64,000 nt of DNA from contig NZ_CP103057.1 in the NCBI RefSeq assembly GCF_025231525.1, forward strand, positions 2,614,501 to 2,678,500, given 5' to 3'. Position 1 is the stretch's first letter. Every line of letters starts with the position of its first letter. The notes beneath the pieces are model-generated. The model made no database searches. It saw nothing but the letters and a program-made list of their open reading frames with translations, and was not told the origin of the DNA. A program made the position numbers and the translations under genes. The DNA comes from Sphingomonas endolithica. Lineage in GTDB: Bacteria; Pseudomonadota; Alphaproteobacteria; Sphingomonadales; Sphingomonadaceae. This document shows, in pieces, positions 33,953-45,351 of the stretch.

Positions 33953-34939
33953 TCAGATCGTGCCGGTGCCGCCGTTGGCGCCGAACACGCTGCCGGTGGT
34001 GAAGCTGGCGCCGGGATCGGCGAGCGTCACGTAGAGCGCGGCGAGTTCGGCGGGTTGGCCGGCGCGGCCGAGCGGGGTGTCCTGGCCGAATTCGCCCATC
34101 TTGCCGGGCAGCTGGCCGCCGGCGACCTGGAGCGGGGTCCAGACCGGGCCGGGCGCCACGGCGTTGACGCGGATGCCCTGCTTGGCGACCTGCTTGGCCA
34201 GGCCCTTGGTGAACATCGCGATCGCGCCCTTGGTCGAGGCGTAATCGAGCAATTCGGGTTCGGGGTTGAACGAGTTGACCGAGGCGGTGTTGATGATCGC
34301 CGCACCCGGCTTCATCAAAGGGATCGCCGCCTTGCACAGGTGGAACAGCGCATAGACGTTGGTCTTCATCGTGCGATCGAACTGTTCGACGGTGATCTCG
34401 GCGATCGAGGCCTTGGACTGCTGATAGGCGGCGTTGTTGACCAGGATGTCGAGCCCGCCCAGTTCCTTGTTGGCGCGCGCGATCAGCTGATTGCAGAACT
34501 TCTCGTCCGTCAGGTCGCCGGGGATGAGCACGATCTTGTGCCCCTCGGCGCGCAGCAGCCGCGCGACGTCCTGCGCGTCCGGTTCCTCGGTCGGGTAATA
34601 GTTGATCGCGACATCCGCGCCCTCGCGCGCGAAGGCGATGACGGCGGCGCGGCCGATGCCCGAATCACCGCCGGTGACCAGCGCCTTGCGGCCCTGCAGC
34701 CGGCCGGAGCCGCGATAGCTGGCTTCGCCCGAATCCGGCACCGGCTTCATCTCGCGCTGCAAGGCAGGCCATTTCTGGCGCTGTTCGGGGAACGGATCGG
34801 TCGGGTATTTCGTCTGTGGATCGGTCATCATCGGGCGGGCGCCCGCGGCGCCACCCTGTGCCAGGACCGGTGCGGCGGCGAGCCCCGCGCCGGTGACGGC
34901 ACTGGCCTTCAGGACATCACGTCTGGTGCTATCGGTCAT
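33953..34939 (-). CDS. SDR family oxidoreductase with Tat signal (general-stress protein 39-like)
   Basis: This 328-residue dehydrogenase resembles the YdaD/GsiB-region general-stress SDRs. It has an N-terminal twin-arginine signal (TRRDVLKASAVTGAGLAAAP), the cofactor motif VTGGDSGIGRA, NNAAYQ, and the YASTK active-site segment. A Tat signal on this family is unusual and implies export of a folded, cofactor-loaded enzyme. Its start overlaps the end of the preceding SDR gene by 11 bases, so it is the last gene of a catalase-SDR-SDR operon. Confidence 0.9.
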   Translation of the reverse strand: MTDSTRRDVLKASAVTGAGLAAAPVLAQGGAAGARPMMTDPQTKYPTDPFPEQRQKWPALQREMKPVPDSGEASYRGSGRLQGRKALVTGGDSGIGRAAVIAFAREGADVAINYYPTEEPDAQDVARLLRAEGHKIVLIPGDLTDEKFCNQLIARANKELGGLDILVNNAAYQQSKASIAEITVEQFDRTMKTNVYALFHLCKAAIPLMKPGAAIINTASVNSFNPEPELLDYASTKGAIAMFTKGLAKQVAKQGIRVNAVAPGPVWTPLQVAGGQLPGKMGEFGQDTPLGRAGQPAELAALYVTLADPGASFTTGSVFGANGGTGTI

Positions 34940-35960
34940 GTCGTTTTCCTTTGGGTGAAGTCTGTGCGCGGCGGGTGAGTGCGGCGGCGCCGATCCCGGC
35001 GACGGCCAGGCCAAGCAGGCCGAGCGTGACCGCAGGCTTGCGCGCCACGGCATAGATGCTGACCGGGCGTCCGAGCTGGTTCTCGGAACGCTCCGCGCCA
35101 TCCGGCATCGGCGCATGGAGGTTGGAACCGGGCGTCTTGGGCAAGTTCCTGTCCTGCAGCATCGGCATGGCGAGGCCGCCGAACTTGGCCAGAAGACCGG
35201 GGAAATGTTCGCCGAACAGGACCTGCAGCCGCCCGACACCGCCGACGGTGATCGCGCGCTGCGGCTTGACCGCTGCGCTGAGGATCGCGTCGGCGACGAG
35301 CTCCGGCGCATAGACCGAGGGCGGGATCAGTGCCTCGCCTTCCTGATGATTGGCGGCGTGCTGGGCGATCGGCGTGTCGATGCCGGCCGGCTTGATCAAG
35401 GTGACCGATATCGGCAGCATGTCCGCGTTGATCTCGATGCGCAGCGACTCGGTAAAGCCCTTTGTCGCATGCTTGGAGGCGGCGTAGGCGCCCATGATCG
35501 GCGAGGGGATGTCGCTGGCGATCGAGCCGACGGTGATCAACGCGCCACCATGTTCCTGGAGGTGCTGGATCGCGATCAGCGAGCCGTGGACGACGCCGAA
35601 ATAATTGGTCTGGAACAGCGCCTGATGTTCGTCCTCGGGCGTGTCGACCAGCTTGGCGTAGATCGTGACGCCGGCGCAATTGACCCAGGTATCGATCCGC
35701 CCGAACCGCGCCACCGCCGCGGTCGCCGCCTCGCGCACGTCGGCGATCGACGCGACGTCGGCGACGGCATAATCCGCCTGATGCCCTTCGGCGCGCAAGG
35801 CGGCGGCGGCCTCGCTCAACGCCTGCTTGTTGCGGGCGACGAGCATGACGCGCGCGCCGCGGCGTGCGGCGGCGCGTGCGGTGACCAGGCCGATGCCCGA
35901 ACTGGCACCGGTGATGAGCATCACCTGATCGGCGAGCGGCTTCAATTTGATGGCGGTCAC
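34929..35960 (-). CDS. SDR family oxidoreductase with C-terminal membrane helix
   Basis: This 343-residue protein has the cofactor loop LITGASSGIGLVTA, WVNCAGV and the YAASKHATKG active site. The C-terminal 40 residues hold a membrane helix (VTLGLLGLAVAGIGAAAL) with a basic end, so the enzyme is probably tail-anchored. The start is the GTG at 35960 because it overlaps the TGA of the catalase-like gene (GTGA). The three genes overlap and are surely co-transcribed. Confidence 0.88.
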   Translation of the reverse strand: MTAIKLKPLADQVMLITGASSGIGLVTARAAARRGARVMLVARNKQALSEAAAALRAEGHQADYAVADVASIADVREAATAAVARFGRIDTWVNCAGVTIYAKLVDTPEDEHQALFQTNYFGVVHGSLIAIQHLQEHGGALITVGSIASDIPSPIMGAYAASKHATKGFTESLRIEINADMLPISVTLIKPAGIDTPIAQHAANHQEGEALIPPSVYAPELVADAILSAAVKPQRAITVGGVGRLQVLFGEHFPGLLAKFGGLAMPMLQDRNLPKTPGSNLHAPMPDGAERSENQLGRPVSIYAVARKPAVTLGLLGLAVAGIGAAALTRRAQTSPKGKRHDR

Positions 35961-37054
35961 GCGGGCAGATCCTCGAGCATCTTCACGGCATGAACCGGAC
36001 ATTTGTTGAAATCGGCGCGGTAGCCGGAGGCGTAATCATAGGTCTCGCGACGCGCGCGGTTGACGCTGCCGAGCGGCTGGTGCGCGACGACGCCGTGCCA
36101 GGGGCTGAACGACAGTGCGTCCTCCTGCGCCTGGCTGAGACCGTTGGTCCACGATGCCTGCGGCGCGACGGTGAGCGTGGCGACGGTGACGAACGGGCTG
36201 TCCTTCTCGTCCCATTCGATGGTGGGATTCTCGACCGGCATCTTTTCGAGATCGCGGCACAGCTGCACGCGGAGTTCCCACACGCCGCCCTGTTCGATCA
36301 GCGTCTCGGCCACATCCTCGCGCAGCGCATCGGGGCGGCTAGCGACCGCGACCTTCACGCCGGTGCATTCGGTGAGCCCGGCCGAGACCGGTGCGAGCGA
36401 GAATTTGGCGATATAGTCGCCGTAGCGAAACGGGGTCTGCGTGTAATAGGTCTCGCCCAGCGGATGCACTTCGGGCGCGCCGCCCAATTGCGTGATCAGC
36501 CCGGACTTCAGCCCAACCGTTTCCAGCGCGCCTTCGACGACGCGCAGCGTGGCGGACAAGGCCTTCTTTGCCCCTTCCGCCTTGTCGGTGGTGGCGGCGA
36601 GCAGCTTGAGGTTCTTGGCGAAGGTCGCCGGATCAGGGGCGCCGAAGGTCGGGCCGTTGACCATCAGGAAGTCCTGCGCGCCATCCTGTTCGGCGCCGGT
36701 GAGCGGCTCACCGGGCACGCCGAGGATCTTCAGCCCGACGCCGCGCGGTGCGCTGACGCTGTCATCGAGCAGGTCGCCGGGGGCGGTGGAAATACGCAGG
36801 ATCGCTTCGTAATCGGACGGCACGGCGAAGATGCCCTGCGCCAGTTCGGGCGGCAGGCCAGTCTTTACCGACAGCCGGCCCTGGACGATGCCGTGGCCCT
36901 TGGCATGGACGCCGCGCACCGCATGGCCGTAATCGGCAGAGGTCGTATCGAGGATCGACTTAAAGCTGGCGTGGAGCTGCGCGACGGCATCCGCCTCGCC
37001 CTTGCCAAGCTGTTCGACCGACGGATCGTAGCGAACGGGTGCGGCCTGGCTCAT
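35957..37054 (-). CDS. Catalase-family haem protein
   Basis: This 365-residue protein belongs to the short catalase-like family (srpA-type). The N-terminal part has GHAVRGVHAKGHG with the distal His, the middle APRGVGLKILGVPG resembles the catalase NADPH/haem region, and the C-terminus has RARRETYDYAS, where the proximal Tyr is expected. It should bind haem and act on peroxides. AGGAG precedes the ATG. An EcfG-like promoter reads into it, suggesting general-stress control. Confidence 0.85.
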   Translation of the reverse strand: MSQAAPVRYDPSVEQLGKGEADAVAQLHASFKSILDTTSADYGHAVRGVHAKGHGIVQGRLSVKTGLPPELAQGIFAVPSDYEAILRISTAPGDLLDDSVSAPRGVGLKILGVPGEPLTGAEQDGAQDFLMVNGPTFGAPDPATFAKNLKLLAATTDKAEGAKKALSATLRVVEGALETVGLKSGLITQLGGAPEVHPLGETYYTQTPFRYGDYIAKFSLAPVSAGLTECTGVKVAVASRPDALREDVAETLIEQGGVWELRVQLCRDLEKMPVENPTIEWDEKDSPFVTVATLTVAPQASWTNGLSQAQEDALSFSPWHGVVAHQPLGSVNRARRETYDYASGYRADFNKCPVHAVKMLEDLPA

Positions 37055-37084
37055 GCTTCAACTCCTACGCGGGACCTGGCTGCT

Positions 37085-37109
37085 AACCGGCAGGAGCGGC
37101 AACAGTTCC
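37085..37109 (-). promoter_or_regulatory. EcfG-like promoter for catalase-SDR operon
   Basis: On the minus strand GGAAC (37109-37105), a 16-base spacer and GGTT (37088-37085) match the EcfG consensus with one mismatch in the -10 element. It lies about 30 bases before the catalase-like start codon. Confidence 0.4.
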
Positions 37110-37211
37110 GGTAAAAACCCCAAGGATTGATGCAGGTTAGGCCGACGCACCGACTGATCGGGGTGGCGCATCGCGCCTGACGCCATTTGTGTGGAGGCGG
37201 GCCGGCGCGCC

Positions 37212-37236
37212 GGAACTTACCCGGATGCTCCGCGCT
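37212..37236 (+). promoter_or_regulatory. EcfG-like promoter for SRPBCC-dehydrogenase operon
   Basis: GGAAC at 37212-37216, a 16-base spacer and CGCT at 37233-37236 match GGAAC-N16-CGTT with one mismatch. It is placed about 35 bases before the GTG start, with GGAGG in between. It is divergent from a second such site. Confidence 0.45.
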
Positions 37237-37270
37237 TTAGCCGCATCACTCGAACCCCGGAGGACGCCCC

Positions 37271-37852
37271 GTGACTGACGAGGTTGCCAATACCCATGAC
37301 GACGCGCCGCTGACCGCATCCAAGCATCGCGATGCGGCCGAGCACGAGACTTCGTTCGAGCCGAAAGGCGACAATCTGGTGGGTCGTGCCGTGACCATCC
37401 GCCGCCCGGTGGCCGAACTGTTCGCCTATTTTCGTGATTCCACCAATCTGCCGACCTTCATGGAGAATGTCGTCTCGATCCAGGTGCTGGACGCCAAGCG
37501 CTCGCACTGGGTGGTCAAGGCACCGGCCGGGCGGACGGTGGAATGGGATGCGGTGGTGACCGACGAAGCGGAGAACAGCTTCATCGCCTGGACATCGGAA
37601 GAAGGCGCCGACGTGCCCAATAGCGGACGGATCGATTTCCGCGATGCCGGTGCGCGCGGCACGATCGTCACCTCGACGATCAGCTACGATCCGCCGTTCG
37701 GCGTGATCGGCAAGGCGATCGCCAAGTTGTTCCAGCGCGAACCCGCGATCCAGGCACGGCGCGACCTGCGCCGTTTTAAGCAGCTGATGGAAACCGGCGA
37801 GATCGCCACCGCCGCAATGAACCCCAAACAGCTCGAAGAGGAGCACGCCTGA
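37271..37852 (+). CDS. SRPBCC family (polyketide cyclase/START-like) protein
   Basis: This 193-residue protein has the hydrophobic-cavity fold of the SRPBCC superfamily, with the start [20 protein letters not shown] and [20 protein letters not shown] in the later strands. Such proteins bind lipids or small hydrophobic molecules, and this branch is common in stress clusters. The GTG at 37271 follows GGAGG. Its TGA overlaps the ATG of the alcohol dehydrogenase, so the two are coupled. Confidence 0.85.
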   Translation: MTDEVANTHDDAPLTASKHRDAAEHETSFEPKGDNLVGRAVTIRRPVAELFAYFRDSTNLPTFMENVVSIQVLDAKRSHWVVKAPAGRTVEWDAVVTDEAENSFIAWTSEEGADVPNSGRIDFRDAGARGTIVTSTISYDPPFGVIGKAIAKLFQREPAIQARRDLRRFKQLMETGEIATAAMNPKQLEEEHA

Positions 37853-39033
37853 TGCGCGCATTGGCATGGCACGGCAAACACGACGTTCGCATGGACACGG
37901 TGGACGACCCCGAGATCGTCAACCCGCGTGACTGCATCATCAAGGTGACCTCGACCGCGATCTGCGGGTCGGATCTTCACCTGTACGATCATTACATCCC
38001 GACGATGCAGGCCGGCGACATTCTCGGCCATGAATTCATGGGCGAAGTGGTCGAAGTCGGCGCGAAATCGACGTTGAAGAAGGGGCAGCGCGTCGTCGTG
38101 CCGTTCACGATCGCGTGCGGCAGCTGCTATCATTGCGGCAAGCACCAATATTCGGCGTGCGACAACGGCCTGCCCGCCGACAACCAGGATATCGCGCAGA
38201 GCATCTACGGCCAGCCGATGTCCGGCTTGTTCGGATACAGCCACATGACCGGCGGCTATGCCGGCGGCCAGGCGGAATATGTCCGCGTGCCATTCAGCGA
38301 TGTCGGCCCGATCGTCATCCCGGATGGCGTGGACGACGACAAGGTGCTGTTCCTGTCGGACATCCTGCCGACCGGGTGGCAGGCGGCGGAATATGCCGAG
38401 ATCGAGCCGGGTGATACGGTTGCGGTGTGGGGCTGCGGGCCGGTCGGGCTGTTTGCGGTGCAGTCTGCATTCCTGATGGGCGCGGAGCGCGTGATCGCGA
38501 TCGATCATTTCCCCAAGCGGCTGGAGTTGGCGAAGAAGTTCGGCGCCGAGACGATCAACTTCGAGGAAAGCGCGGTCTATGAAGCGCTGATGGAAATGAC
38601 CGGCGGGATCGGCCCGGATGCGGTGATCGATGCGGTCGGCCTCGAGGCGCACGGTCTGTTCGTCGACAACATCGTCGACCAGATCAAGGCATCGACCTTC
38701 CTCGGCACCGACCGGATCCATTCGATCCGCCAGGCGATCATCGCCTGCCGCAAGGGTGGGCGTGTCTCGATGCCCGCCGTCTATGGCGGCTTCGTCGACA
38801 AGTTCCCGCTCGGCGCCTTCATGGAGAAGGGGCTGACGCTCAAGACCGGGCAGACGCACGTCCAGCACTACATGCCGGCGTTGCTCAACGCGATCATGGA
38901 AGAGAAGATCGATACGACCTTCCTGATCTCGCACCGCATGGACCTGGAGGACGCCCCCAAGGGCTATGACATGTTCAAGAACGACCAGAACAACGTCACC
39001 AAGATCGTACTGAAGCCGGGCTTCGGACGTTGA
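37852..39033 (+). CDS. Zinc-dependent alcohol dehydrogenase, formaldehyde-dehydrogenase-like
   Basis: This 393-residue medium-chain dehydrogenase has the catalytic-zinc residues in [11 protein letters not shown] and [13 protein letters not shown]. Cysteines for a structural zinc occur in [10 protein letters not shown] and SACDN, and the cofactor motif is [13 protein letters not shown]. It resembles glutathione-independent formaldehyde dehydrogenases that sit in stress clusters with SRPBCC proteins. The ATG overlaps the upstream stop (TGATG). Confidence 0.92.
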   Translation: MRALAWHGKHDVRMDTVDDPEIVNPRDCIIKVTSTAICGSDLHLYDHYIPTMQAGDILGHEFMGEVVEVGAKSTLKKGQRVVVPFTIACGSCYHCGKHQYSACDNGLPADNQDIAQSIYGQPMSGLFGYSHMTGGYAGGQAEYVRVPFSDVGPIVIPDGVDDDKVLFLSDILPTGWQAAEYAEIEPGDTVAVWGCGPVGLFAVQSAFLMGAERVIAIDHFPKRLELAKKFGAETINFEESAVYEALMEMTGGIGPDAVIDAVGLEAHGLFVDNIVDQIKASTFLGTDRIHSIRQAIIACRKGGRVSMPAVYGGFVDKFPLGAFMEKGLTLKTGQTHVQHYMPALLNAIMEEKIDTTFLISHRMDLEDAPKGYDMFKNDQNNVTKIVLKPGFGR

Positions 39034-39037
39034 TTTC

Positions 39038-39141
39038 TCGCCCCTCCCGGCACGGGAGGGGTCGGCGGGTCGCTCACGAGGAATCGTAGCGCCTGCCCCA
39101 TACCGACCCACCCCAGCCCCTCCCTTCCAGGGAGGGGAGCC
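39038..39141. repeat. Palindromic repeat, family IV-like
   Basis: Two local hairpins, CCCCTCCCGGCACGGGAGGGG and CCCCTCCCTTCCAGGGAGGGG, bracket a short centre. It lies between two genes of the stress block on the same strand. Confidence 0.65.
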
Positions 39142-39158
39142 AAGAAGGATCACTTACC

Positions 39159-39917
39159 ATGGCTAAATTCGCCATCGTCACCGGCGCCTCGACCGGCATC
39201 GGCCTGGAACTCGCCAAGCTGGCTGCGGCCGACGGCTATGACCTGCTGCTCGCCGCCGACACGCCGTTCACCGACGTGCCGAGCGGCGCGCGCACGCTGG
39301 ACGTCGATCTCTCGACCTTCGAGGGTGTCGACAAACTGCTGGCGGAAGCCGGCGGGCGGCAGATCGACCTGTTGTGCGCCAATGCCGGGCATGGCCTGGG
39401 GCGCGCGTTCCTCGACCAGGATCCGGCCGAGTGGAAGCATGTCGTCGACACCAATATCGTCGGCACCGGCTATCTGCTGCAGCACGTGCTGAAGCAGATG
39501 GTGGCGCGCAACGACGGCAAGGTGCTGGTGACGGGTTCGATCGCCGGCTACATTCCGGGTGCGTTCCAGGCGGTGTATAACGGCTCCAAGGCGTTCGTGG
39601 ACAGCTTCGTCGCGGCGCTGCAGAACGAGATCAAGGAATCGGACGGCGTCACGCTGACCAACCTGATGCCCGGGCCGACGGACACCGAATTCTTCGAACG
39701 CGGCGACATGATGGACACGTCGGTCGGCACCGATCCCAAGAAGGAAGACCCGGCGGATACCGCCAAGAACGGCTGGGATGCGTTGATGTCGGGCAAGGCG
39801 AGCGTCGTTTCGGGCGTGAAGAACAAGATCCAGTCGGCGGTCGCCAACGTCACGCCGAACGCGATCCTGGCCGAGCAGCATCGCAAGATGGCCGAACCCG
39901 GCACCGCCGAGGATTGA
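39159..39917 (+). CDS. SDR family NAD(P)-dependent oxidoreductase
   Basis: This 252-residue short-chain dehydrogenase has the cofactor motif VTGASTGIGLELAKL, CANAGHG, and the YNGSKAFVDSF active-site segment. The C-terminus (KNKIQSAVANVTPNAILAEQ) fits the YqjQ/DltE-like branch. AAGAAGGA precedes the ATG. It follows the alcohol dehydrogenase and precedes a YciF-like gene in the stress block. Confidence 0.88.
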   Translation: MAKFAIVTGASTGIGLELAKLAAADGYDLLLAADTPFTDVPSGARTLDVDLSTFEGVDKLLAEAGGRQIDLLCANAGHGLGRAFLDQDPAEWKHVVDTNIVGTGYLLQHVLKQMVARNDGKVLVTGSIAGYIPGAFQAVYNGSKAFVDSFVAALQNEIKESDGVTLTNLMPGPTDTEFFERGDMMDTSVGTDPKKEDPADTAKNGWDALMSGKASVVSGVKNKIQSAVANVTPNAILAEQHRKMAEPGTAED

Positions 39918-39947
39918 TCCGAACCACCGCTTTCAAGGAGACGATTT

Positions 39948-40463
39948 ATGGGCCTGTTCAGTAAAGACATCGCCACGCTGCATGACCTGTTCCTGCACAC
40001 GCTGCAGGACATCTACTACGCCGAGCACCAGATCCTGAAGGCATTGCCCAAGATGATCGACAAGGCGACCGCGCCTGCGCTCAAGAAAGGGTTCGAGTTG
40101 CACCTGACCGAGACCGAGGGGCAGATCGCGCGGCTGGAACGGGCGTTTGCCAGCCTGGATGAGAAAGCCAAGGCAGTGACCTGCCCGGCGATCGACGGGA
40201 TCATCAAGGAAGCCAACGAGATCATCGGCGAAGTCTCCGACAAGTCGGTGCTCGATGCGGCGCTGATCATGGCGGCACAGGCGGTCGAGCATTACGAGAT
40301 CACGCGCTACGGCACGCTGATCGCGTGGGCGACCGAGATGGGCCATACCGAAGTCGCGTCCCTGCTCGCCGAGACGCTGGCCGAGGAAAAGGCCACCGAC
40401 GAGAAGCTGACGGCGATGGCCGAGAGCAAGACCAACGCTAAGGCGGCGGCGGTGTCCGCCTGA
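39948..40463 (+). CDS. YciE/YciF-type ferritin-like protein (DUF892)
   Basis: This 171-residue four-helix protein carries the family features LHDLFLHTLQDIYYAEHQIL, with Glu/His ligands, ETEGQIARLERAF, and AAQAVEHYEITRYGTL. Such proteins form di-iron dimers and are linked to stress responses in many bacteria. The start follows AAGGAGA. It is convergent with the AlkB-like gene, whose stop is the very next base. Confidence 0.92.
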   Translation: MGLFSKDIATLHDLFLHTLQDIYYAEHQILKALPKMIDKATAPALKKGFELHLTETEGQIARLERAFASLDEKAKAVTCPAIDGIIKEANEIIGEVSDKSVLDAALIMAAQAVEHYEITRYGTLIAWATEMGHTEVASLLAETLAEEKATDEKLTAMAESKTNAKAAAVSA

Positions 40464-41066
40464 TCAGGCGGGTCGGCGGAGCGCCTCGCGGCCCTTCGCC
40501 GACAGGCTGCGGAAGGTGACGGACCAGCGCGGCACCAGCATCGCAGCGATGCTGTGTTCCCACTGGTGCCGCGCCTCGCCGGTCAACAGATATACCGAAC
40601 GCGGCGGCAGCGGCAGCGCGGCGCGATCGAAGCCCGCCGGCGTGCGGCGGCGCAGGCGCAGGGTGGCATCGTTGCCGAGCGAGATGCCGACGACATGCTC
40701 GAACACCGGGCGATCGCGGTGCCAGCCGATTCCGGCGCCCGGATCGTAGCGCGTGACCAGCACTTGGACGAGATCGTCTTCGTGGAGCCCGGCAAAGCGT
40801 GCGGCGCGGGTGCGCAGCGGTAGCAGATAATCCGGGATCGGCTCAGTCGGGGCGAAGCTCGCATTGTCGAAATCATATTGCCAGCCGAACGACGCCGTCT
40901 CGCGCTTGCCGAGCCAGCCCTGGAAGCGGAACGGGGCGACCGCGACATCGGCGAGCTGGGTGAGCAATGCCGCTTCCTCCGCCGCGTTCAGGATATCGGG
41001 CGCGTACGTCAGGCCGGGGGGCAGCGCCGGCGCGGGCGCATCGAACAGGTCTGGCTGGGCACTCAT
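40464..41066 (-). CDS. AlkB-like 2-oxoglutarate/Fe(II)-dependent dioxygenase
   Basis: This 200-residue AlkB-family protein probably removes alkyl groups from nucleic-acid bases. The iron ligands are His and Asp in GIGWHRDRPVFEHV and the later His in GEARHQWEHSI. Arg residues in PRWSVTFRSL would bind 2-oxoglutarate. The ATG at 41066 is chosen as the family start; the open frame runs on across the divergent gene. It overlaps nothing and ends at the YciF-like stop. Confidence 0.9.
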   Translation of the reverse strand: MSAQPDLFDAPAPALPPGLTYAPDILNAAEEAALLTQLADVAVAPFRFQGWLGKRETASFGWQYDFDNASFAPTEPIPDYLLPLRTRAARFAGLHEDDLVQVLVTRYDPGAGIGWHRDRPVFEHVVGISLGNDATLRLRRRTPAGFDRAALPLPPRSVYLLTGEARHQWEHSIAAMLVPRWSVTFRSLSAKGREALRRPA

Positions 41067-41150
41067 GCTGGGCGATATGGGTGCGGCTGCCTGGGATGTG
41101 AACGAGGTGCGCGGCATTGCCGGGCTGGGCGGTTGCGGCGATACGGGATC

Positions 41151-41666
41151 ATGGCAATTCTGAAGGTCTACCGCACGCCGATCGGCTTCCACGACGCCTA
41201 TGTCGCCGCGCCGAGCCAGAAGGCCGCGCTCGCCGCCTGGGGCACGACGCACAACCTGTTCGCGCGCGGCGTGGCGGAGATCGTCACCGATCCCGAACTC
41301 ACCGCCGAAGCGCTGGCCGCGCCCGGCACGGTGATCAAGCGATCGCGCGGCACCGCCGCCGAACAGATCGCCGCTTTGCCGCCGGATGCGCCGCGGGCGA
41401 AGGCGGCGGCGCCCAAGCCCGTGAAGCGCAAGCCGGCCGCCCCCCGCCCCCACCGCAAGCCGCTCGACGCCGCCGAAGCAGCCATCGCGCAGGCCAAGGA
41501 ACGGCATGACGCGGCGGCACGCGACCTAGCGGCACGGCTGGCGGCGTTGCAGGAGGAACGGCAGACGCTGGACCGCGACCACCGGGCGGAGATTGCGCGG
41601 CTGGAGGAGGCGCGGGAGCGAGTTGCGGCGGTGTATGAGGAGGCGACGAAGGCTTGGCGGGGGTAG
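41151..41666 (+). CDS. Hypothetical protein with charged coiled-coil C-terminus
   Basis: This 171-residue protein has a conserved-looking N-terminal unit (MAILKVYRTPIGFHDAYVAA through ALAAWGTTHNLFARG). A Lys/Pro/Ala linker (KAAAPKPVKRKPAAPRP) then leads into a long Ala/Glu/Arg coiled coil (about 105-168). The function is not known. It is divergent from the AlkB-like gene across 84 bases, and the pairing may be functional. Confidence 0.75.
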   Translation: MAILKVYRTPIGFHDAYVAAPSQKAALAAWGTTHNLFARGVAEIVTDPELTAEALAAPGTVIKRSRGTAAEQIAALPPDAPRAKAAAPKPVKRKPAAPRPHRKPLDAAEAAIAQAKERHDAAARDLAARLAALQEERQTLDRDHRAEIARLEEARERVAAVYEEATKAWRG

Positions 41667-41686
41667 TGCTTCAGGCTTCGCGTACG

Positions 41687-42088
41687 ATGGTACCGAAGCA
41701 GTTTGTACTAAATCAAGTGTCTCTTGCGTTTTCACCAACCACCTTGTTGAAGCGAAAGGGGCACTTTGTAGCTTCGTACAATGGACAAGAAACGGTGGGA
41801 GTGGATGCGACCAGCACATTGATCAGGCAATCGGTCGTGGCCGCGTTCGCGCCCAATCCACTGCCGGCCGCGGTTGATGTATCCAGTTTTGGCCGACTGA
41901 CGCGGGCGGCTCAAGCTGTTGGTAAGCTCATGGGCATCAGTCGTTCTTCCCAACCTGATGTTGCTGATGCCTGTAGCAGCGGCGCGAAGCTATATCGTCA
42001 TCCAACATGGAAGGTACCTACACAACGATCAACAAGATCTTCCTCTTGGAAGCACGCGTTGGTGAAAGGACACCGGCGACAATCCTGA
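41687..42088 (+). CDS. Possible hypothetical ORF in AT-richer region
   Basis: This open frame of about 133 codons starts MVPKQFVLNQVSLAFSPTTL and looks protein-like to about residue 100, then becomes Ser/Arg/Lys-rich. There is no clear ribosome-binding site. Composition is closer to the DUF4062 gene than to the core genome. It may be a remnant of the same insertion. The region 41667-42097 otherwise shows no feature. Confidence 0.3.
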   Translation: MVPKQFVLNQVSLAFSPTTLLKRKGHFVASYNGQETVGVDATSTLIRQSVVAAFAPNPLPAAVDVSSFGRLTRAAQAVGKLMGISRSSQPDVADACSSGAKLYRHPTWKVPTQRSTRSSSWKHALVKGHRRQS

Positions 42089-42097
42089 AATGCTGAA

Positions 42098-43162
42098 CTA
42101 CGTCTGCGCGCTGTTTTTCGCCGCCCTACGCATTGCCAATGCCGACATCATTTTTGTCTCACCGTATGGGGTTAGCTTCCAGTAATTTTGTGCGTCACTT
42201 ACAGTACGCTTTTTGTCTCCACGCATGATAAGACCAAGCGCCACAAGCTGAACCTTGATCTTATGAAAGGCATCCTTTGATGATGTGATTGACTTAATCT
42301 TTCTATCTTTAAAGGTATCATTCTTGGTAGTGGTGCTCCAGAGAACATGAGAAAACACCTCATCAACAGCATCTTCTAGATCGCTTTCGCTAATTTCTTC
42401 AATCAGCCTAGGACTTATTTTGTTCCAGATATCGTCCCAAGCTACCTGCGCATCTGCGAATATGCTCTGAGTTTGATATGCATTTTTCAGAGACACGACC
42501 TTCACGATTGCCTCGGTTGGGATCATATCTCCGTCTTGAAGCAAGGCCTCTGCTCCCTCAGGGCGAGACGTAGCACTGCCGCGAACTTTTGCTTCGAGCT
42601 TGTCAATTAATTGGCGCAAACGAAGAATTTCTCTGTTTGCTTCGTCGCTGGTTACAGCAGATCCTCGTATCCATCCCACAGCCGGACGGTCTTTAATTAC
42701 TTTAATAATTGAACGGCTCACGACCGATCCGAGTGCGCTAGGCCCGTTCCAATATTTGACCATTTTCATTTCGCACAGCTTACGAAAAGCCGCGAGCTTC
42801 TCCCTTCCTTCGGGTTCAAGCTCGGTATGCTCAGCCGTTAGGCTGGATGGGGCCTCGTGCAGGAAAGAAACCACTGGCTTACCCTGCTCGGTTGCGTAAC
42901 GATACTCCATTTCGGTATAACTAAGTCCACCTGAACCAATTGATCCATAGCGACCAGCAACGATAACCATATAGTAATCGCAGTCATCAATGACGCGCTT
43001 GATAAGCGTCCATTGATCTTCGTCTGCAGCTTGAAATAACTCCATCCCCGACGGGATGCAATCAAGCTCCAAGAGCGCCTGCATTACCTCTTTGCGTTCC
43101 TCAATTAAATCCCGAAAAGTGGAACTTACGAAGACTTGGTAGCGCTTGTCGACATCGGCCAT
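42098..43162 (-). CDS. DUF4062 domain protein (TIR-like N-terminus), probably acquired
   Basis: This 354-residue protein begins with a DUF4062 domain, a TIR-like fold seen at the front of STAND and other conflict-system proteins: YQVFVSSTFRDLIEERKEVM, then PSGMELFQAADEDQW and YYMVIVAGRYGS. A linker coiled coil follows (ILRLRQLIDKLEAKV). The last 120 residues form an unrecognised, probably helical or winged domain (YWKLTPYGETKMMSAL). Codon use is strongly A/T-rich against the neighbours. The ATG at 43162 lies one base after the thiC stop, with no good Shine-Dalgarno sequence, so translation may depend on thiC. Confidence 0.82.
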   Translation of the reverse strand: MADVDKRYQVFVSSTFRDLIEERKEVMQALLELDCIPSGMELFQAADEDQWTLIKRVIDDCDYYMVIVAGRYGSIGSGGLSYTEMEYRYATEQGKPVVSFLHEAPSSLTAEHTELEPEGREKLAAFRKLCEMKMVKYWNGPSALGSVVSRSIIKVIKDRPAVGWIRGSAVTSDEANREILRLRQLIDKLEAKVRGSATSRPEGAEALLQDGDMIPTEAIVKVVSLKNAYQTQSIFADAQVAWDDIWNKISPRLIEEISESDLEDAVDEVFSHVLWSTTTKNDTFKDRKIKSITSSKDAFHKIKVQLVALGLIMRGDKKRTVSDAQNYWKLTPYGETKMMSALAMRRAAKNSAQT

Positions 43163-43163
43163 T

Positions 43164-45262
<2,099 letters not shown>

Positions 45263-45351
45263 GAAGCGACGATGGTAAACGCTTCGCGGCACAAAGAAAA
45301 GGCCGCGCCGGGAATTCCCGACGCGGCCGATAGAGGATGACGCGCGCGCGC

